Origin: Bacteroidia bacterium
GTDB lineage: Bacteria; Bacteroidota; Bacteroidia; M30B66
Direction: 5' to 3'
Length of the DNA stretch: 64,000 nt
NCBI GenBank assembly: GCA_019695235.1
Contig: JAIBAI010000002.1
Span: forward strand, 1-64,000
Part shown: one piece after another, positions 33,639-43,530 of the stretch
Position numbering within the stretch: the stretch's first letter is position 1
Layout: the number at the start of each line of letters is the position of its first letter
Notes under the pieces: generated by a model
The model's database searches: none
Told to the model about the DNA's origin: nothing
Seen by the model: only the letters and a program-made list of their open reading frames with translations
Made by a program: the position numbers and the translations under genes

Positions 33639-35852
33639 ATGATTGACGAGGTTGAAAGCTCAGTACAAATTGATTTAACAGAGCGGCTGCAACATTTTTT
33701 CGGATTCAGCAAATTCAAGGGTGAGCAGGAAGCCATCATCCGCAATACATTAGAAGGGCGTGACTCGTTTGTCATCATGCCTACCGGAGGAGGTAAATCT
33801 CTCTGCTATCAGCTCCCGGCACTTATTTCTGAGGGTACTGCTATTATTGTTTCACCACTTATCGCCCTGATGAAAAATCAGGTGGATGCCATCCGTAATT
33901 ATGGCTCAGAAACCGGTATTGCGCATTTTCTGAATTCTTCATTGAACAAAACAGAAATTGCCAATGTGAAGAACGACATTACCCGGGGCTTGACCAAGCT
34001 GCTGTATGTAGCACCTGAGTCGCTCAATAAGGAAGAAAATGTCGAGTTTCTCCGGGAAATCAATATTTCATTCTTTGCAATAGACGAAGCCCACTGTATT
34101 TCTGAATGGGGGCATGATTTCAGGCCGGAATACCGTCGTCTTCGACCAATCATTGAGGCCATTGGCTCGGTGCCCATTATGGCCCTTACGGCAACGGCTA
34201 CCCCAAAGGTGCAACAGGATATCATGAAGAACCTGAACATGACCGAGGCTACCTTGTTCAAATCTTCATTTAACCGTGCAAACCTTTATTATGAGGTGCG
34301 TCCGAAGAAAAACGTTGTAAAAGAAATTATCCGCTTTGTAAAGCAACATCCGGGTAAATCAGGTATTATCTATTGCCTTAGCCGGAAGAAAGTGGAGGAG
34401 ATGGCCGAAACCTTGGTGGTCAATGGTATCAAAGCATTGCCTTACCATGCAGGTTTGGATGCATCTACCCGGGCTTCACATCAAGACCAGTTTTTGATGG
34501 AAGAAGCGGATGTAATAGTTGCAACAATCGCCTTTGGTATGGGTATTGACAAGCCGGATGTTCGTTTTGTAATCCACCACGAAATTCCGAAAAGCCTTGA
34601 AGGATATTATCAGGAAACAGGCAGAGCAGGCCGTGATGGCGGTGAAGGTATTTGCCTGGCATTTTATAGTTACGACGATATACAAAAGCTTGAGAAATTC
34701 CTGAAAAACAAACATGTTGCTGAGCAGGAGATCGGACAGCAATTATTGGCTGAAACAGTAGGTTATTCTGAAACTTCTATTTGCCGCAGAAAATATCTGT
34801 TGCATTATTTCGGTGAAGAATATGATGAAAGCGGCTGTAACAGTATGTGTGATAACTGCCGGAATCCACGCAAGAAATTTGACGGTCAGGATGATCTCTG
34901 TTTGGCACTCGACACGGTATTGGCTGTAAAAGAGAAGTTTAAAGATAAACATATCGTTCATGTGCTCACGGGTGCGTTTAATTCGGTAATAAAGTCATAC
35001 AAGCACGATCAGTTAGAGATATACGGAAAGGGAAGCGACCAGACTGCACTTCACTGGTTTAGCGTAATCCGCCAGGCGGTAGTGATGGGCTTCCTTGAAA
35101 AAGAGGTTGAGAATTACGGAACCCTGCGACTTACCAAGGCAGGCAATGAATATCTTGAAAATCCATACAGTATCATGATAACCGAAGACCATGATTACAG
35201 CGATACTGATGAGGATGATGATACAATTGTGGCTGCTGGCGGAGCTGGTGCAGGTGCTGCTGATGAAGTCCTGTTCAGCATGCTTAAAGAGCTGACCAAG
35301 AAGATTGCCAAAAAGCACAACATGCCTCCTTATGTGGTTTTTCAAGAGCAATCACTCATTGATATGACCATCCAATACCCGATAACGCTTGATGAACTTA
35401 AGCAAATTGCAGGTGTTGGCTCAGGAAAAGCAGAAAAATACGGTCGTGAGTTTGTGAAACTCATTAGTGAGTACGTTGCCGAGAATGAGATAGAACGCCC
35501 TCTGAATATGGTGGTTAAATCGGTAGTAAATAAGTCAACTCAAAAGGTATATATTATCCAAAGCGTTGACCGTAAAATTCCGCTTGAAGATATCGCATCC
35601 TCGAAGAACCTTAGCCTTGAAAGCCTGGTTGAGGAAATGGAAAGCATTGTTTATTCAGGAACAAAGCTTGATATTGGCTATTATATTGACGACAATATTG
35701 ACGAAGAGATTCAGGAAGAAATTTTTGATTACTTCCGCAATAGTGAGTCTGATGATTTAACGGCAGCCTTGAAGGAATTGGAAGATGATGAAGTGAATGA
35801 ACTGCAGATTCGTCTGATGCGCCTGCGCTTCATCTCAGAAAACGGTAACTAA
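33639..35852 (+). CDS. recQ: RecQ-type ATP-dependent DNA helicase
   Basis: 737 aa from the ATG at 33639, longer than E. coli RecQ (609). It unwinds forked and recombination DNA 3' to 5'. The SF2 helicase core (~15-340) has PTGGGKSLCYQ, DEAHCISEWGHDFRPEY and QETGRAGRDG. A zinc/winged-helix RQC region follows (~355-510), with cysteines in SICRRKYLLHYFGE and SMCDNC. After a strongly acidic linker (DYSDTDEDDDT) comes an HRDC domain (~540-610, VVFQEQSLIDM...GVGSGKAEKYG). The last ~125 residues look like a second helix-turn-helix module (HTH_40-like) with an acidic tail. Confidence 0.94.
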   Translation: MIDEVESSVQIDLTERLQHFFGFSKFKGEQEAIIRNTLEGRDSFVIMPTGGGKSLCYQLPALISEGTAIIVSPLIALMKNQVDAIRNYGSETGIAHFLNSSLNKTEIANVKNDITRGLTKLLYVAPESLNKEENVEFLREINISFFAIDEAHCISEWGHDFRPEYRRLRPIIEAIGSVPIMALTATATPKVQQDIMKNLNMTEATLFKSSFNRANLYYEVRPKKNVVKEIIRFVKQHPGKSGIIYCLSRKKVEEMAETLVVNGIKALPYHAGLDASTRASHQDQFLMEEADVIVATIAFGMGIDKPDVRFVIHHEIPKSLEGYYQETGRAGRDGGEGICLAFYSYDDIQKLEKFLKNKHVAEQEIGQQLLAETVGYSETSICRRKYLLHYFGEEYDESGCNSMCDNCRNPRKKFDGQDDLCLALDTVLAVKEKFKDKHIVHVLTGAFNSVIKSYKHDQLEIYGKGSDQTALHWFSVIRQAVVMGFLEKEVENYGTLRLTKAGNEYLENPYSIMITEDHDYSDTDEDDDTIVAAGGAGAGAADEVLFSMLKELTKKIAKKHNMPPYVVFQEQSLIDMTIQYPITLDELKQIAGVGSGKAEKYGREFVKLISEYVAENEIERPLNMVVKSVVNKSTQKVYIIQSVDRKIPLEDIASSKNLSLESLVEEMESIVYSGTKLDIGYYIDDNIDEEIQEEIFDYFRNSESDDLTAALKELEDDEVNELQIRLMRLRFISENGN

Positions 35853-35939
35853 GCACCTACAAGGGGTGCAAATTGAACCTGTCGGATATTTTCTGGCCGG
35901 TGTGCGCTTCTGCGTCGTATATTTCAAGCCCCTGAAGGT

Positions 35940-38534
35940 ATGCGATTGATAGCCTGGCTTGTTTTTATTGTCTTGTCCTGTTCATCAGGCTTGCTTTATG
36001 CTACCCATAACCGGGCGGGTGAAATTACTTATCGTCATCTGGGAGGCTATCAGATTGAAGCAACGATTACTACTTATACCAAGGCAGATAGCCAGGCCGA
36101 TAGGGCCAGCCTGGGCATTCATTGGGGTGATGGTACGGTAGATACTATTCAAAGGTTGAATGGTAATGGGCAAGGTGAACTAATTGCACCAGATCTGAAA
36201 AAAAATATTTACAGGGGTATCCATATCTACCCGGGACCTGCAGGTTATACCATGTTCTTTGAAGACCCCAACAGGAACGGCGGGGTGGTTAACATCCCCA
36301 ATTCAGTGAATATTCCGTTTTACGTGAGTACCCAACTGCTGATTAATCCTTTTGTGGGCATCAATAATTCGGTACAACTGCTCAATCCTCCGATTGACAA
36401 GGCTTGCCCGGGGCAGATATTCATCCATAATCCGGGAGCATGGGATCCTGACGGGGATAGCATTTCGTATCGTTTAGTTAGCTGTCGGGGTGAGGGTGGA
36501 CAAGCAATTCCTGGCTTTACGCAGCCCCAGGCTACTAATTCGTTCAACCTCGACCCGGTAACTGGCGATTTGATATGGGATGCGCCCCCCGCCACAGGCC
36601 TTGGTGAATATAATGTGGCCTTTGTAATTGAAGAATGGCGCCGGGGGGTGCTACTCGGCAGTGTGACCCGCGATATGCAAATTGATGTAGTACCATGCAC
36701 CAATACACCGCCGTTATTGTCAGATATGCACCATTTATGTGTCTTGGCCGGTGAAACTGTTTCATTCAAGATAAGTGCAAGCGATGTGGATTTTCCACAT
36801 GATCTGATAACCCTTAGTGCTACCGGTGGCCCCTTTGAGTTAGCCCATCCCGGGAAGGCTCAGTTCGCCCCGGTTACCGGCAAAGAAACTATCAGTCAGG
36901 ATTTTATCTGGCAAACCGCCTGTAACCACGTGCGCAAACAGCCCTGGGTGATCAGTTTCAGGGTAGGAGATAACGGAAACCCGAACCTGGCTGCCTACGG
37001 GAGCAGTTCGGTAAAAGTTATAGCTCCTGCACCTGCGCTTTTGAGTGCGAGTGCCCTGGGAAATACAATTCGGCTTGAGTGGACTGAAAGCCCTTGCAAG
37101 GAGGCAACCGGGTATGAAGTTTACCGTCGTACAGGCCCTTCAAATTTCACCCCCGGCAATTGTATTACCGGCATTCCTGCTGCTTATGGATTTGAGCGGA
37201 TTGCAATACTGTCGGGTCTTGCAACGCTTGGTTACATTGATTCTGCCGGGCTTCAACCGGGTGTTGATTATTGTTACCGCATTGTTGCCCGCTTTCCCGA
37301 TGGTGCTGAGAGTTATGCTTCAAATGAGCTCTGCACCACACTGCGTCGTGATGTGCCGATAATGACCCATGTGAGTGTGTTGAAAACAGACCCGAATGCC
37401 GGGGCTATTTTGCTGGCATGGCGGCCAGCTACAGAAATTGACAGCCTTCAATGGCCGCCACCCTACGCATATCAGGTGGAGCGTGCATCCGGAAATATGA
37501 GTACCCAATGGCAGGACATAGGAACAACTGCCGACACCAGTTTTGTTGACACTTCTGCAGGTTTGAATACTTCAGGTCATGCATGGAATTACCGCATCAG
37601 ATTAATAACGAGTTCAGGCCTTGTGGTAGGCCGAAGTTTGCCGGCAGCTTCTTTGTTTATGAAGCTAAAAGCCTTTGACAATAGCATTGAGATTCAATTA
37701 GAAGAGCAGGTGCCATGGACAAATCACTCCTACACCTTGTTCCGGAAGGAGCAGGGGAGCGCAGATTATGATTCAATTACAGTGTTTTCAGGGCTAAGTT
37801 ACCGTGATTCAGGCCTTGCAAATCATGTAAGCTATTGTTACAAGCTGCGCTCATCCGGTGCTTACAGCACTTTACCATCATCCGGCGCATACCTGAATTT
37901 CAGTCAGGAGCAATGCCTGGCACCCATTGACCTTGAGCCACCTTGTGCCGCAATTGTGATGGTACAAACATCCTGCGACTCAATGTTTAGTCGCATTAGC
38001 ATTGGCATTCCGCCCGGATGTATTGATGACGTGCTTCAAGGCAGATTGCTTTTTAAACCTGCACCGGATGGGGAAACTGAAACTTTGGCAAGTTGGGGCA
38101 AGATTGAAAATCATTTAGTTGAGCATGTTTCAGCAATTTCACTTGCAGGATGTTATCAGGTAATTACCTATGATTCAGTTGGAAATAGTGCCAAATCAAC
38201 CTGGGTATGTGTAGATAATTGTCCTGAATATCGTTTGCCGGATTCGTTTAGTCCGAACAATGATGGAGTGAATGATGAATTTCGGCCGTATCCTTATGCT
38301 TTTATTGCCGGGGTAAGGATGAAAATTTTTAACCGCTGGGGTATTGAGGTATTTGAAACAACTAATCCGGAAATAAAATGGACCGGCAGAGCAAAAAATG
38401 GTGGACTGCTTCTTCCGGATGGTGTTTACTTCTATGTTTGCGAAGTTGATGAAATCAGGCTTCAGGGAATCATTACCCGGCGCATGAAGGGCATTATTAC
38501 CATGTTGGGTTCAGGAATACAATCAAACGAATAG
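35940..38534 (+). CDS. T9SS type B (gliding-motility-associated C-terminal) secreted protein
   Basis: 864 aa. A signal peptide (MRLIAWLVFIVLSCSSGLLYA) is followed by the common mature start THNRAGEITYRHLGGYQIEATI seen in many Bacteroidota surface proteins. The next ~330 residues are beta-rich (DPDGDSISYRLV, a cadherin/Ig-like look), then two or three Fn3-like domains (~370-620). Residues ~765-860 form a CHU_C/type B sorting domain (FSPNNDGVNDEFRPYPY, FNRWGIEVFETT, LPDGVYFYVCEV). Type B cargoes are often large adhesins fixed to the cell surface. The ribE gene begins 2 bp after its stop, an odd pairing with a housekeeping enzyme. Confidence 0.88.
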   Translation: MRLIAWLVFIVLSCSSGLLYATHNRAGEITYRHLGGYQIEATITTYTKADSQADRASLGIHWGDGTVDTIQRLNGNGQGELIAPDLKKNIYRGIHIYPGPAGYTMFFEDPNRNGGVVNIPNSVNIPFYVSTQLLINPFVGINNSVQLLNPPIDKACPGQIFIHNPGAWDPDGDSISYRLVSCRGEGGQAIPGFTQPQATNSFNLDPVTGDLIWDAPPATGLGEYNVAFVIEEWRRGVLLGSVTRDMQIDVVPCTNTPPLLSDMHHLCVLAGETVSFKISASDVDFPHDLITLSATGGPFELAHPGKAQFAPVTGKETISQDFIWQTACNHVRKQPWVISFRVGDNGNPNLAAYGSSSVKVIAPAPALLSASALGNTIRLEWTESPCKEATGYEVYRRTGPSNFTPGNCITGIPAAYGFERIAILSGLATLGYIDSAGLQPGVDYCYRIVARFPDGAESYASNELCTTLRRDVPIMTHVSVLKTDPNAGAILLAWRPATEIDSLQWPPPYAYQVERASGNMSTQWQDIGTTADTSFVDTSAGLNTSGHAWNYRIRLITSSGLVVGRSLPAASLFMKLKAFDNSIEIQLEEQVPWTNHSYTLFRKEQGSADYDSITVFSGLSYRDSGLANHVSYCYKLRSSGAYSTLPSSGAYLNFSQEQCLAPIDLEPPCAAIVMVQTSCDSMFSRISIGIPPGCIDDVLQGRLLFKPAPDGETETLASWGKIENHLVEHVSAISLAGCYQVITYDSVGNSAKSTWVCVDNCPEYRLPDSFSPNNDGVNDEFRPYPYAFIAGVRMKIFNRWGIEVFETTNPEIKWTGRAKNGGLLLPDGVYFYVCEVDEIRLQGIITRRMKGIITMLGSGIQSNE

Positions 38535-38536
38535 AG

Positions 38537-39127
38537 ATGTTTACAGGAATTGTTGAAGCACTTGGAAAGGTGTTACAGATAGATAAGGATCAGGAGAATC
38601 TGATATTTAGCATAGAATCGGCAATTAGTCAGGAGTTGAAACCCGATCAGAGTGTGGCACACAATGGGGTCTGTTTAACTGTAACTGCAATAAAAGGGCA
38701 GGTACACCAGGTTACAGCTATTGGTGAAACCCTTGCATTAACCAACCTTTCTGATTTGAAGACTGGTGATGTAGTCAACCTTGAACGCTGTATGCGTATT
38801 GGAGATCGGCTCGACGGCCACATGGTACAGGGCCATGTTGATACATGTGGGGTGGTACAAGAAGTTAAACAAGAAGGTGGAAGTTGGCTTTTGAAGGTTG
38901 AATATGATAAAAATGCTGGTTTTACAGTTAAAAAAGGTTCCATCTGTCTGAATGGTGTCAGCCTTACTGTAGTATACAGTCAGGCTGGTTTGTTGTCGGT
39001 TGCAATAATTCCATATACATGGCAACACACAAATTTTCACCTCTTACAACCCGGTAACAAGCTTAACATAGAGTTCGATATTTTTGGAAAATATCTACAG
39101 GAACTTTATTTAAGAAATCAGCTTTAA
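38537..39127 (+). CDS. ribE: Riboflavin synthase alpha chain
   Basis: 196 aa. It makes riboflavin from two molecules of 6,7-dimethyl-8-ribityllumazine. Two similar beta-barrel halves are visible, beginning MFTGIVEALGKV and GHMVQGHVDTCGVV; the first half contains VAHNGVCLTVTAI and the second KGSICLNGVSLTVV, each with the conserved NGVxLTV. It probably shares a transcript with the T9SS type B gene; there is no FMN riboswitch upstream. Its TAA stop codon overlaps the first two bases of the palindromic repeat element. Confidence 0.95.
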   Translation: MFTGIVEALGKVLQIDKDQENLIFSIESAISQELKPDQSVAHNGVCLTVTAIKGQVHQVTAIGETLALTNLSDLKTGDVVNLERCMRIGDRLDGHMVQGHVDTCGVVQEVKQEGGSWLLKVEYDKNAGFTVKKGSICLNGVSLTVVYSQAGLLSVAIIPYTWQHTNFHLLQPGNKLNIEFDIFGKYLQELYLRNQL

Positions 39128-39240
39128 TCCCGTTGGGATTATTGAAAAATGTACCATAATCAAATGATGCCGAAGGCATCAAACCATTATAGAAAACAAA
39201 CCATCCCCACCATCCGACCCCGAAGGGGTCGAACCTTTAC
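39126..39240 (-). repeat. Modular palindromic intergenic repeat, copy 2
   Basis: Read on the minus strand this carries GACCCCTTCGGGGTC, then GATGCCTTCGGCATC, then TTTTTCAATAATCCC leading into the palindrome AATCCCAACGGGATT (39126-39140). Order and linkers match copy 1 at 457-560, with the B module complete here. The element starts within the stop codon of ribE. Confidence 0.85.
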
Positions 39241-39365
39241 CGAATAATCAAAACGTCAAATAATGCACAAAAACAAAATATTCACACAGAACGTTTGAAT
39301 GGTAAAATCGCAATCAGCACATTATGAGACGATTAAAATTTACAATTAAATGTACATACATTAGT

Positions 39366-39392
39366 TTGTTTAAGTATTGTTTAATATCTTTG
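39366..39392 (+). promoter_or_regulatory. Bacteroidota-type promoter of the ECF sigma gene
   Basis: TTG at 39366-39368, a 16-bp spacer and TATCTTTG at 39385-39392 match the TTG / TAnnTTTG consensus of the primary Bacteroidota sigma factor. The predicted start is near 39400, giving a ~30-nt leader that contains AAAGGAAG 8-15 bp before the ATG. Confidence 0.7.
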
Positions 39393-39430
39393 AACAGATT
39401 TAGTTGTTAACCCTTTAAAAGGAAGCTATT

Positions 39431-39940
39431 ATGTCAGCACTTGAATTCAATACCGAAATACTTAATCTGAGTAAGCCATTGAAATATTTTGCGCTTAATC
39501 TGACCTCTAACAATGAAGATGCGAATGATTTAACGCAGGAGACCATTTTGAAGGCCATTAGTAATCGTCATCGTTTTGCAGAGCAGACGAATTTGAAAGC
39601 ATGGTTGTACACAATCATGAAAAACATATTCATCAACAATTACCGTCGCAAGCAAAAGTCGAACACACTTTTAGATACCACCAAAGACTTGTATTTCATC
39701 AACATCCCACAGCATACAGGTGATGTTGCACCTGAATCGAAATATGCTGAGCGCGAGATTTTGGGTACTATCGAGCGCCTGGAAGACGCATACAAGGTTC
39801 CGTTTATGATGTACTTTGACGGCTATAAGTACAAGGAAATAGCAGATTATCTTGATCTTCCGATAGGCACTGTAAAAAGCCGGATTTTCCTTGCGCGCCG
39901 CCAATTAATGGAGATGCTTAAGGGTTATAGCCGCAATTGA
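39431..39940 (+). CDS. ECF-type RNA polymerase sigma factor
   Basis: 169 aa. Region 2 is at ~10-80 (LKYFALNLTSNNEDANDLTQETILKA with the region 2.4 end NLKAWLYTIMKNIFINNYRR) and region 4 at ~110-165 (EDAYKVPFMMYFDGYKYKEIADYLDLPIGTVKSRIFLARRQL). There is no anti-sigma gene next to it, and its own promoter looks like that of the primary sigma factor. Highly similar stand-alone ECF factors are common in Bacteroidota. The regulon is unknown. Confidence 0.93.
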   Translation: MSALEFNTEILNLSKPLKYFALNLTSNNEDANDLTQETILKAISNRHRFAEQTNLKAWLYTIMKNIFINNYRRKQKSNTLLDTTKDLYFINIPQHTGDVAPESKYAEREILGTIERLEDAYKVPFMMYFDGYKYKEIADYLDLPIGTVKSRIFLARRQLMEMLKGYSRN

Positions 39941-39973
39941 GGTAGTGGCAGGCTGTGATGATTGATGTGTAGG

Positions 39974-40570
39974 CTATAAACGCGTAGCAATACCGATGTT
40001 AAGCACACCATAAGGGCAGAGGCCGATTTCAGCCATAACTGCCACACGGTACAGGGTGTATATTCTGGCACCAAGATGAATTCCGGCAAGGTTTACAGCG
40101 CCAGAATTGTTAAAACCCAATCCTGAGAAAGTAAGCGTCTTGGCTGTTTGTCTGCCAGCCCACAATCCGGCATAAAGGTCAAAACGGGAAGGTTCAAGTT
40201 TCAATGCCGTTTTATTACTTAACAATTCGGTGAGATGGAAATTAAATCGCAAACCATAATAGTAGTAGTTTACATCATAGATTAAGGAGCCTGGAGGTTT
40301 ATAGCTCCGTTGGTTCCATCCGCCGAACAAGCCAGCACTTATTTGATTGGTAAGACCGTATTCAGCCCCAATAAATATTGGCAAGCGGGTACTCAGAAAG
40401 TTTTTATCGGCTTTGCGGTAAATACCCAGACTTGAATGTAAATCGAGCAGTACGATACCTTTTTGAAAAGCATTGCTGAATTCACGTTGTGCTGTTACAT
40501 GATTTAAGCCCCATAAGCTTATTAGAAGCAGGCTAAGGCAACTTTTATTTCTGAACCACATTAATTCCAA
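39974..40570 (-). CDS. Small predicted outer-membrane beta-barrel protein
   Basis: 198 aa, not assigned to a named family. A signal peptide ([23 protein letters not shown]) is followed by ~8 amphipathic strands with Tyr/Trp girdles ([50 protein letters not shown]) and a strand ending IGIATRL. It resembles small eight-stranded barrels. Its start overlaps the aspS end by up to 26 nt; an ATG at 40561 is an alternative start. A role at the outer membrane is inferred. Confidence 0.75.
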   Translation of the reverse strand: MELMWFRNKSCLSLLLISLWGLNHVTAQREFSNAFQKGIVLLDLHSSLGIYRKADKNFLSTRLPIFIGAEYGLTNQISAGLFGGWNQRSYKPPGSLIYDVNYYYYGLRFNFHLTELLSNKTALKLEPSRFDLYAGLWAGRQTAKTLTFSGLGFNNSGAVNLAGIHLGARIYTLYRVAVMAEIGLCPYGVLNIGIATRL

Positions 40571-42293
40571 GTTCTTTCAGTTGGTCGTTATGAACAGTTG
40601 AGGGAGCATCAATCATCATATCACGTCCGGCATTGTTCTTTGGGAAGGCAATAAAATCACGAATTGAATCTGCCCCTCCAAAAGTCGAACAAAGGCGGTC
40701 GAAACCCAGTGCGATGCCGCCATGGGGTGGTGCTCCATACTCAAAAGCATTCATCAGGAAGCCAAATTGATTTCTTGCCTCCTCATCTGAAAAGCCAAGC
40801 AGGCTAAACATGCGTTGCTGTAATTGCTTGTCATGTATCCGGATAGAACCACCTCCGATTTCGGTGCCATTAATTACCAGGTCATAAGCATTGGCTTTAA
40901 CCTGACCGGGGTTTTGACTAAGCAAAGCGATATGCTCTGGTTTTGGCGATGTAAACGGATGGTGCATGGCATGCCAGCGACCATTTTCTTCATCCATTTC
41001 AAGCAGTGGAAAATCTACAACCCAAAGAGGGACAAAATGATCCTTTTTTCGCAGGCCTAAGCGATTGCCCATTTCCAGGCGCAATTCGCTCATGGCTTTG
41101 CGTGTTTGGGCTTCTTTTCCGGCAAGTATCAGTATAAGGTCGCCCGCATTAGCAGCGGCTTGCTTTGCGAAGCTAGCCAGTTGATCAGGGTTAAAGAACT
41201 TGTCGACCGATGATTTGAGTGCGCCGTCTTCCTGATAACGCATGTAAATCAGCCCTCCGGCGCCAATCTGTGGTCGTTTGACCCAGTCAGTGAGTTCATC
41301 AATTTGTTTACGTGTATAATTTGCCGCACCGGGTACGGTAATTGCGAGTACGAGTTCGGCAGCATCAAAGACCGCAAATCCGGAAGAACGCGTAAGCGGT
41401 GTAAGGTCGCAGAATTCCATACCAAAGCGCATGTCGGGTTTATCGTTACCGAAACGCCGCATGGCTTCGTCGTAGGTCATTTTTGGGAATTCGCCTGGGT
41501 CAAACCCTTTGACATCTATGAACAGGCTTCTCACCAGGCCTTCGAAAAGCGCTAAAATGTCGGCCTGTTGAACAAATGAAAGTTCGCAATCAACCTGTGT
41601 AAATTCAGGTTGCCGGTCGGCCCGAAGGTCTTCATCGCGGAAGCATTTTACAATCTGATAATAACGGTCAAATCCGGCAACCATCAATATTTGTTTAAAG
41701 GTTTGCGGGCTTTGAGGAAGGGCGTAAAATTCACCCTGATTCATTCGTGAGGGTACAATGAAATCGCGTGCACCTTCGGGGGTAGATTTAATGAGCACGG
41801 GTGTTTCAACTTCAATGAATTGTTGTTTATCGAGGTAGGCTCTGATAAGGCCTGAAAGCTTATGACGCAGCAGCAGGTTTTCTCTAACCACAGACCTTCG
41901 GAGGTCGAGGTAACGATAGCGCATCCGTAAATCGTCGCCCCCATCGGTATCATCTTCGATGGTAAAAGGCGGGGTGATGGATGGGTTGAGCACTTCAAGT
42001 GCGCTAACCCTGATTTCAATGTCGCCGGTTGCGATGTGGGTGTTTTTATTTGAACGTTCCCGTACCTGGCCACTTACCTGAATTACGAACTCGCGTCCTA
42101 AGCGACGGGCTTTTTCACATAACTCAGCCTCATCATCCATGTTGAAAACAAGCTGGGTAATGCCAAATCGGTCGCGCAGGTCAATAAATGTCATGCCGCC
42201 AAGGTCTCTTGAACGAGCCAGCCATCCGGCCAGTTGAATGGTTTGGCCTACATCTTTCAGCCGTAGTTCTCCGCAAGTATGTGTTCTTAGCAT
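40545..42293 (-). CDS. aspS: Aspartyl-tRNA synthetase
   Basis: 582 aa from the ATG at 42293 ([12 protein letters not shown]); upstream sequence in frame is not conserved-looking. Class IIb synthetase: OB-fold anticodon-binding domain (~1-110), catalytic core with motif 2 [19 protein letters not shown], the bacterial GAD insertion domain, and motif 3 [10 protein letters not shown]. It charges tRNA-Asp. The 155 bp upstream show no obvious T-box or other leader structure. Confidence 0.97.
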   Translation of the reverse strand: MLRTHTCGELRLKDVGQTIQLAGWLARSRDLGGMTFIDLRDRFGITQLVFNMDDEAELCEKARRLGREFVIQVSGQVRERSNKNTHIATGDIEIRVSALEVLNPSITPPFTIEDDTDGGDDLRMRYRYLDLRRSVVRENLLLRHKLSGLIRAYLDKQQFIEVETPVLIKSTPEGARDFIVPSRMNQGEFYALPQSPQTFKQILMVAGFDRYYQIVKCFRDEDLRADRQPEFTQVDCELSFVQQADILALFEGLVRSLFIDVKGFDPGEFPKMTYDEAMRRFGNDKPDMRFGMEFCDLTPLTRSSGFAVFDAAELVLAITVPGAANYTRKQIDELTDWVKRPQIGAGGLIYMRYQEDGALKSSVDKFFNPDQLASFAKQAAANAGDLILILAGKEAQTRKAMSELRLEMGNRLGLRKKDHFVPLWVVDFPLLEMDEENGRWHAMHHPFTSPKPEHIALLSQNPGQVKANAYDLVINGTEIGGGSIRIHDKQLQQRMFSLLGFSDEEARNQFGFLMNAFEYGAPPHGGIALGFDRLCSTFGGADSIRDFIAFPKNNAGRDMMIDAPSTVHNDQLKELGINVVQK

Positions 42294-42448
42294 AATAGTT
42301 TGTGCAGGTAGTCTGTTGTATTCTGCATGCGAAAATACCACAAGGAATCACCGACACGTTCATCCGGGGCATTGATTTTTGAACAGGCCCCGATGTTGTA
42401 CAGATGCGCCTGTGTATTGTCAATTAAAGAGGAGTGCAGCAATTCGTC

Positions 42449-42991
42449 TCAACAGATAACTATTGATTTATTGCGGCAGAAATTGGTAAGTGCGTTTTTT
42501 GCATTTTCGAATCTTTCGCTTCCAAGGCCTGAGATAATTGTGTAGGCCCTGTTTTGCTCATCCAGTTTTTTTCTGTAAATTTCAAATAATTCGTTGCGAT
42601 GATTGGGATGTTCACGGAGAGGATCAGGCTCCCAGCGCAGGTCAGTATTCATCAGGAGGGTAAAGTGGTAACTGTTAGTTTCCTCCAGTTTCAGGATTTC
42701 TTCCGGGCATGAGCTGAATACAAATTCAGCCCAAATATGGCAAACCAGCAGGTCGGTATCACAGATGAGCAGGTGTGGCATAAGCCGTGAATAACTGTTT
42801 TCATAAGCCATTTGTGCCCGGGCGATTTTAATAATGTCGTTTTGAGTGTATTCAGGCCCATATCGTTCGAGGTAGAAACGGGCAAATTCAGGCACACAGG
42901 GTACTTTAAAGTATTCTGCAAGGTGGCGTGCCATTGCTGATTTGCCGGTTGACTCAGGCCCGGTTATGGCGATTCGAATAGTTTTTTCCAT
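42449..42991 (-). CDS. NadR-like ATP-binding protein (probable nicotinamide riboside kinase)
   Basis: 180 aa. The P-loop GPESTGKSAMARHLAEYF and the lid/acceptor-site sequence ICDTDLLVCHIWAEF, then NTDLRWEPDPLREHPNHR, match the kinase domain of NadR and related stand-alone proteins. It would phosphorylate nicotinamide riboside to NMN and trap it in the cell. It overlaps pnuC by 28 nt, which strongly supports this assignment. The NMN adenylyltransferase domain of full NadR is absent. Confidence 0.88.
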   Translation of the reverse strand: MEKTIRIAITGPESTGKSAMARHLAEYFKVPCVPEFARFYLERYGPEYTQNDIIKIARAQMAYENSYSRLMPHLLICDTDLLVCHIWAEFVFSSCPEEILKLEETNSYHFTLLMNTDLRWEPDPLREHPNHRNELFEIYRKKLDEQNRAYTIISGLGSERFENAKNALTNFCRNKSIVIC

Positions 42992-43530
42992 TGCTTATGT
43001 CCGTACCATGCCAAAATTGCCAGAATGAAATAAAGAAGTGCGCTAATGTATAGGTGTCTGAACAAAAATACGATGACACTTAAAAGGTTAACGACCATCC
43101 AACCGGTCCAGCACTCAAGGTAGCGTTTTGCCATTTGCCATGTAAGTACGAGCCCTGCTGCTGCTAAGAAAGCGTCGGTGTAAGGCAAATCGGTGTCGGC
43201 ATATTTTTCAAGTACAATTCCTGTAAACATTGTCAGTAAAAGCCAGATGAGAAGGTTTAGACTGAAGGTGAGTGTGCTAATAGTTTTAACCTGAAAGCTT
43301 GTGTTTTGGGTGTTTTTCCAGGCAAGCCAGCCATAAAAACCCATACCGGCATAGATTGCCTGCAAGGTACTTTCGGCGTACAATTTTGAGTGAAAGCAAA
43401 TGTAGGTATAAATAGCTGCACCGCCTATTCCGGCAAGCCACCCGCTTGTTTTACCACGTGCGGTTAGCCACACACCAAGCAGGGTAATGAATGCCCCAAA
43501 AAATTCAAGGAACACCATTTGCTTAATCAT
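42964..43530 (-). CDS. pnuC: Nicotinamide riboside transporter PnuC
   Basis: 188 aa with about seven membrane segments. Family motifs are visible: FFGAFITLLGVWLTARGK, WLAGIGGAAIYTYICFHSKLYAE, and GFYGWLAWKN. PnuC moves vitamin B3 ribosides by facilitated diffusion, and import is driven by the intracellular kinase, which is the next gene. The ATG at 43530 overlaps the PTPS stop by 8 nt; an ATG at 43518 is an alternative. Confidence 0.93.
   Translation of the reverse strand: MIKQMVFLEFFGAFITLLGVWLTARGKTSGWLAGIGGAAIYTYICFHSKLYAESTLQAIYAGMGFYGWLAWKNTQNTSFQVKTISTLTFSLNLLIWLLLTMFTGIVLEKYADTDLPYTDAFLAAAGLVLTWQMAKRYLECWTGWMVVNLLSVIVFLFRHLYISALLYFILAILAWYGHKQWKKLFESP

Noticed and set aside
38480-38536. 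FMN riboswitch before ribE
   Set aside because: Only 2 bp separate ribE from the previous gene, and no RFN-type conserved blocks are present.
42294-42448. Possible leader RNA before aspS
   Set aside because: No T-box signature or stable stem-loop with regulatory features was seen; the GGGGC/GCCCC pairing around a 16-nt loop is weak.
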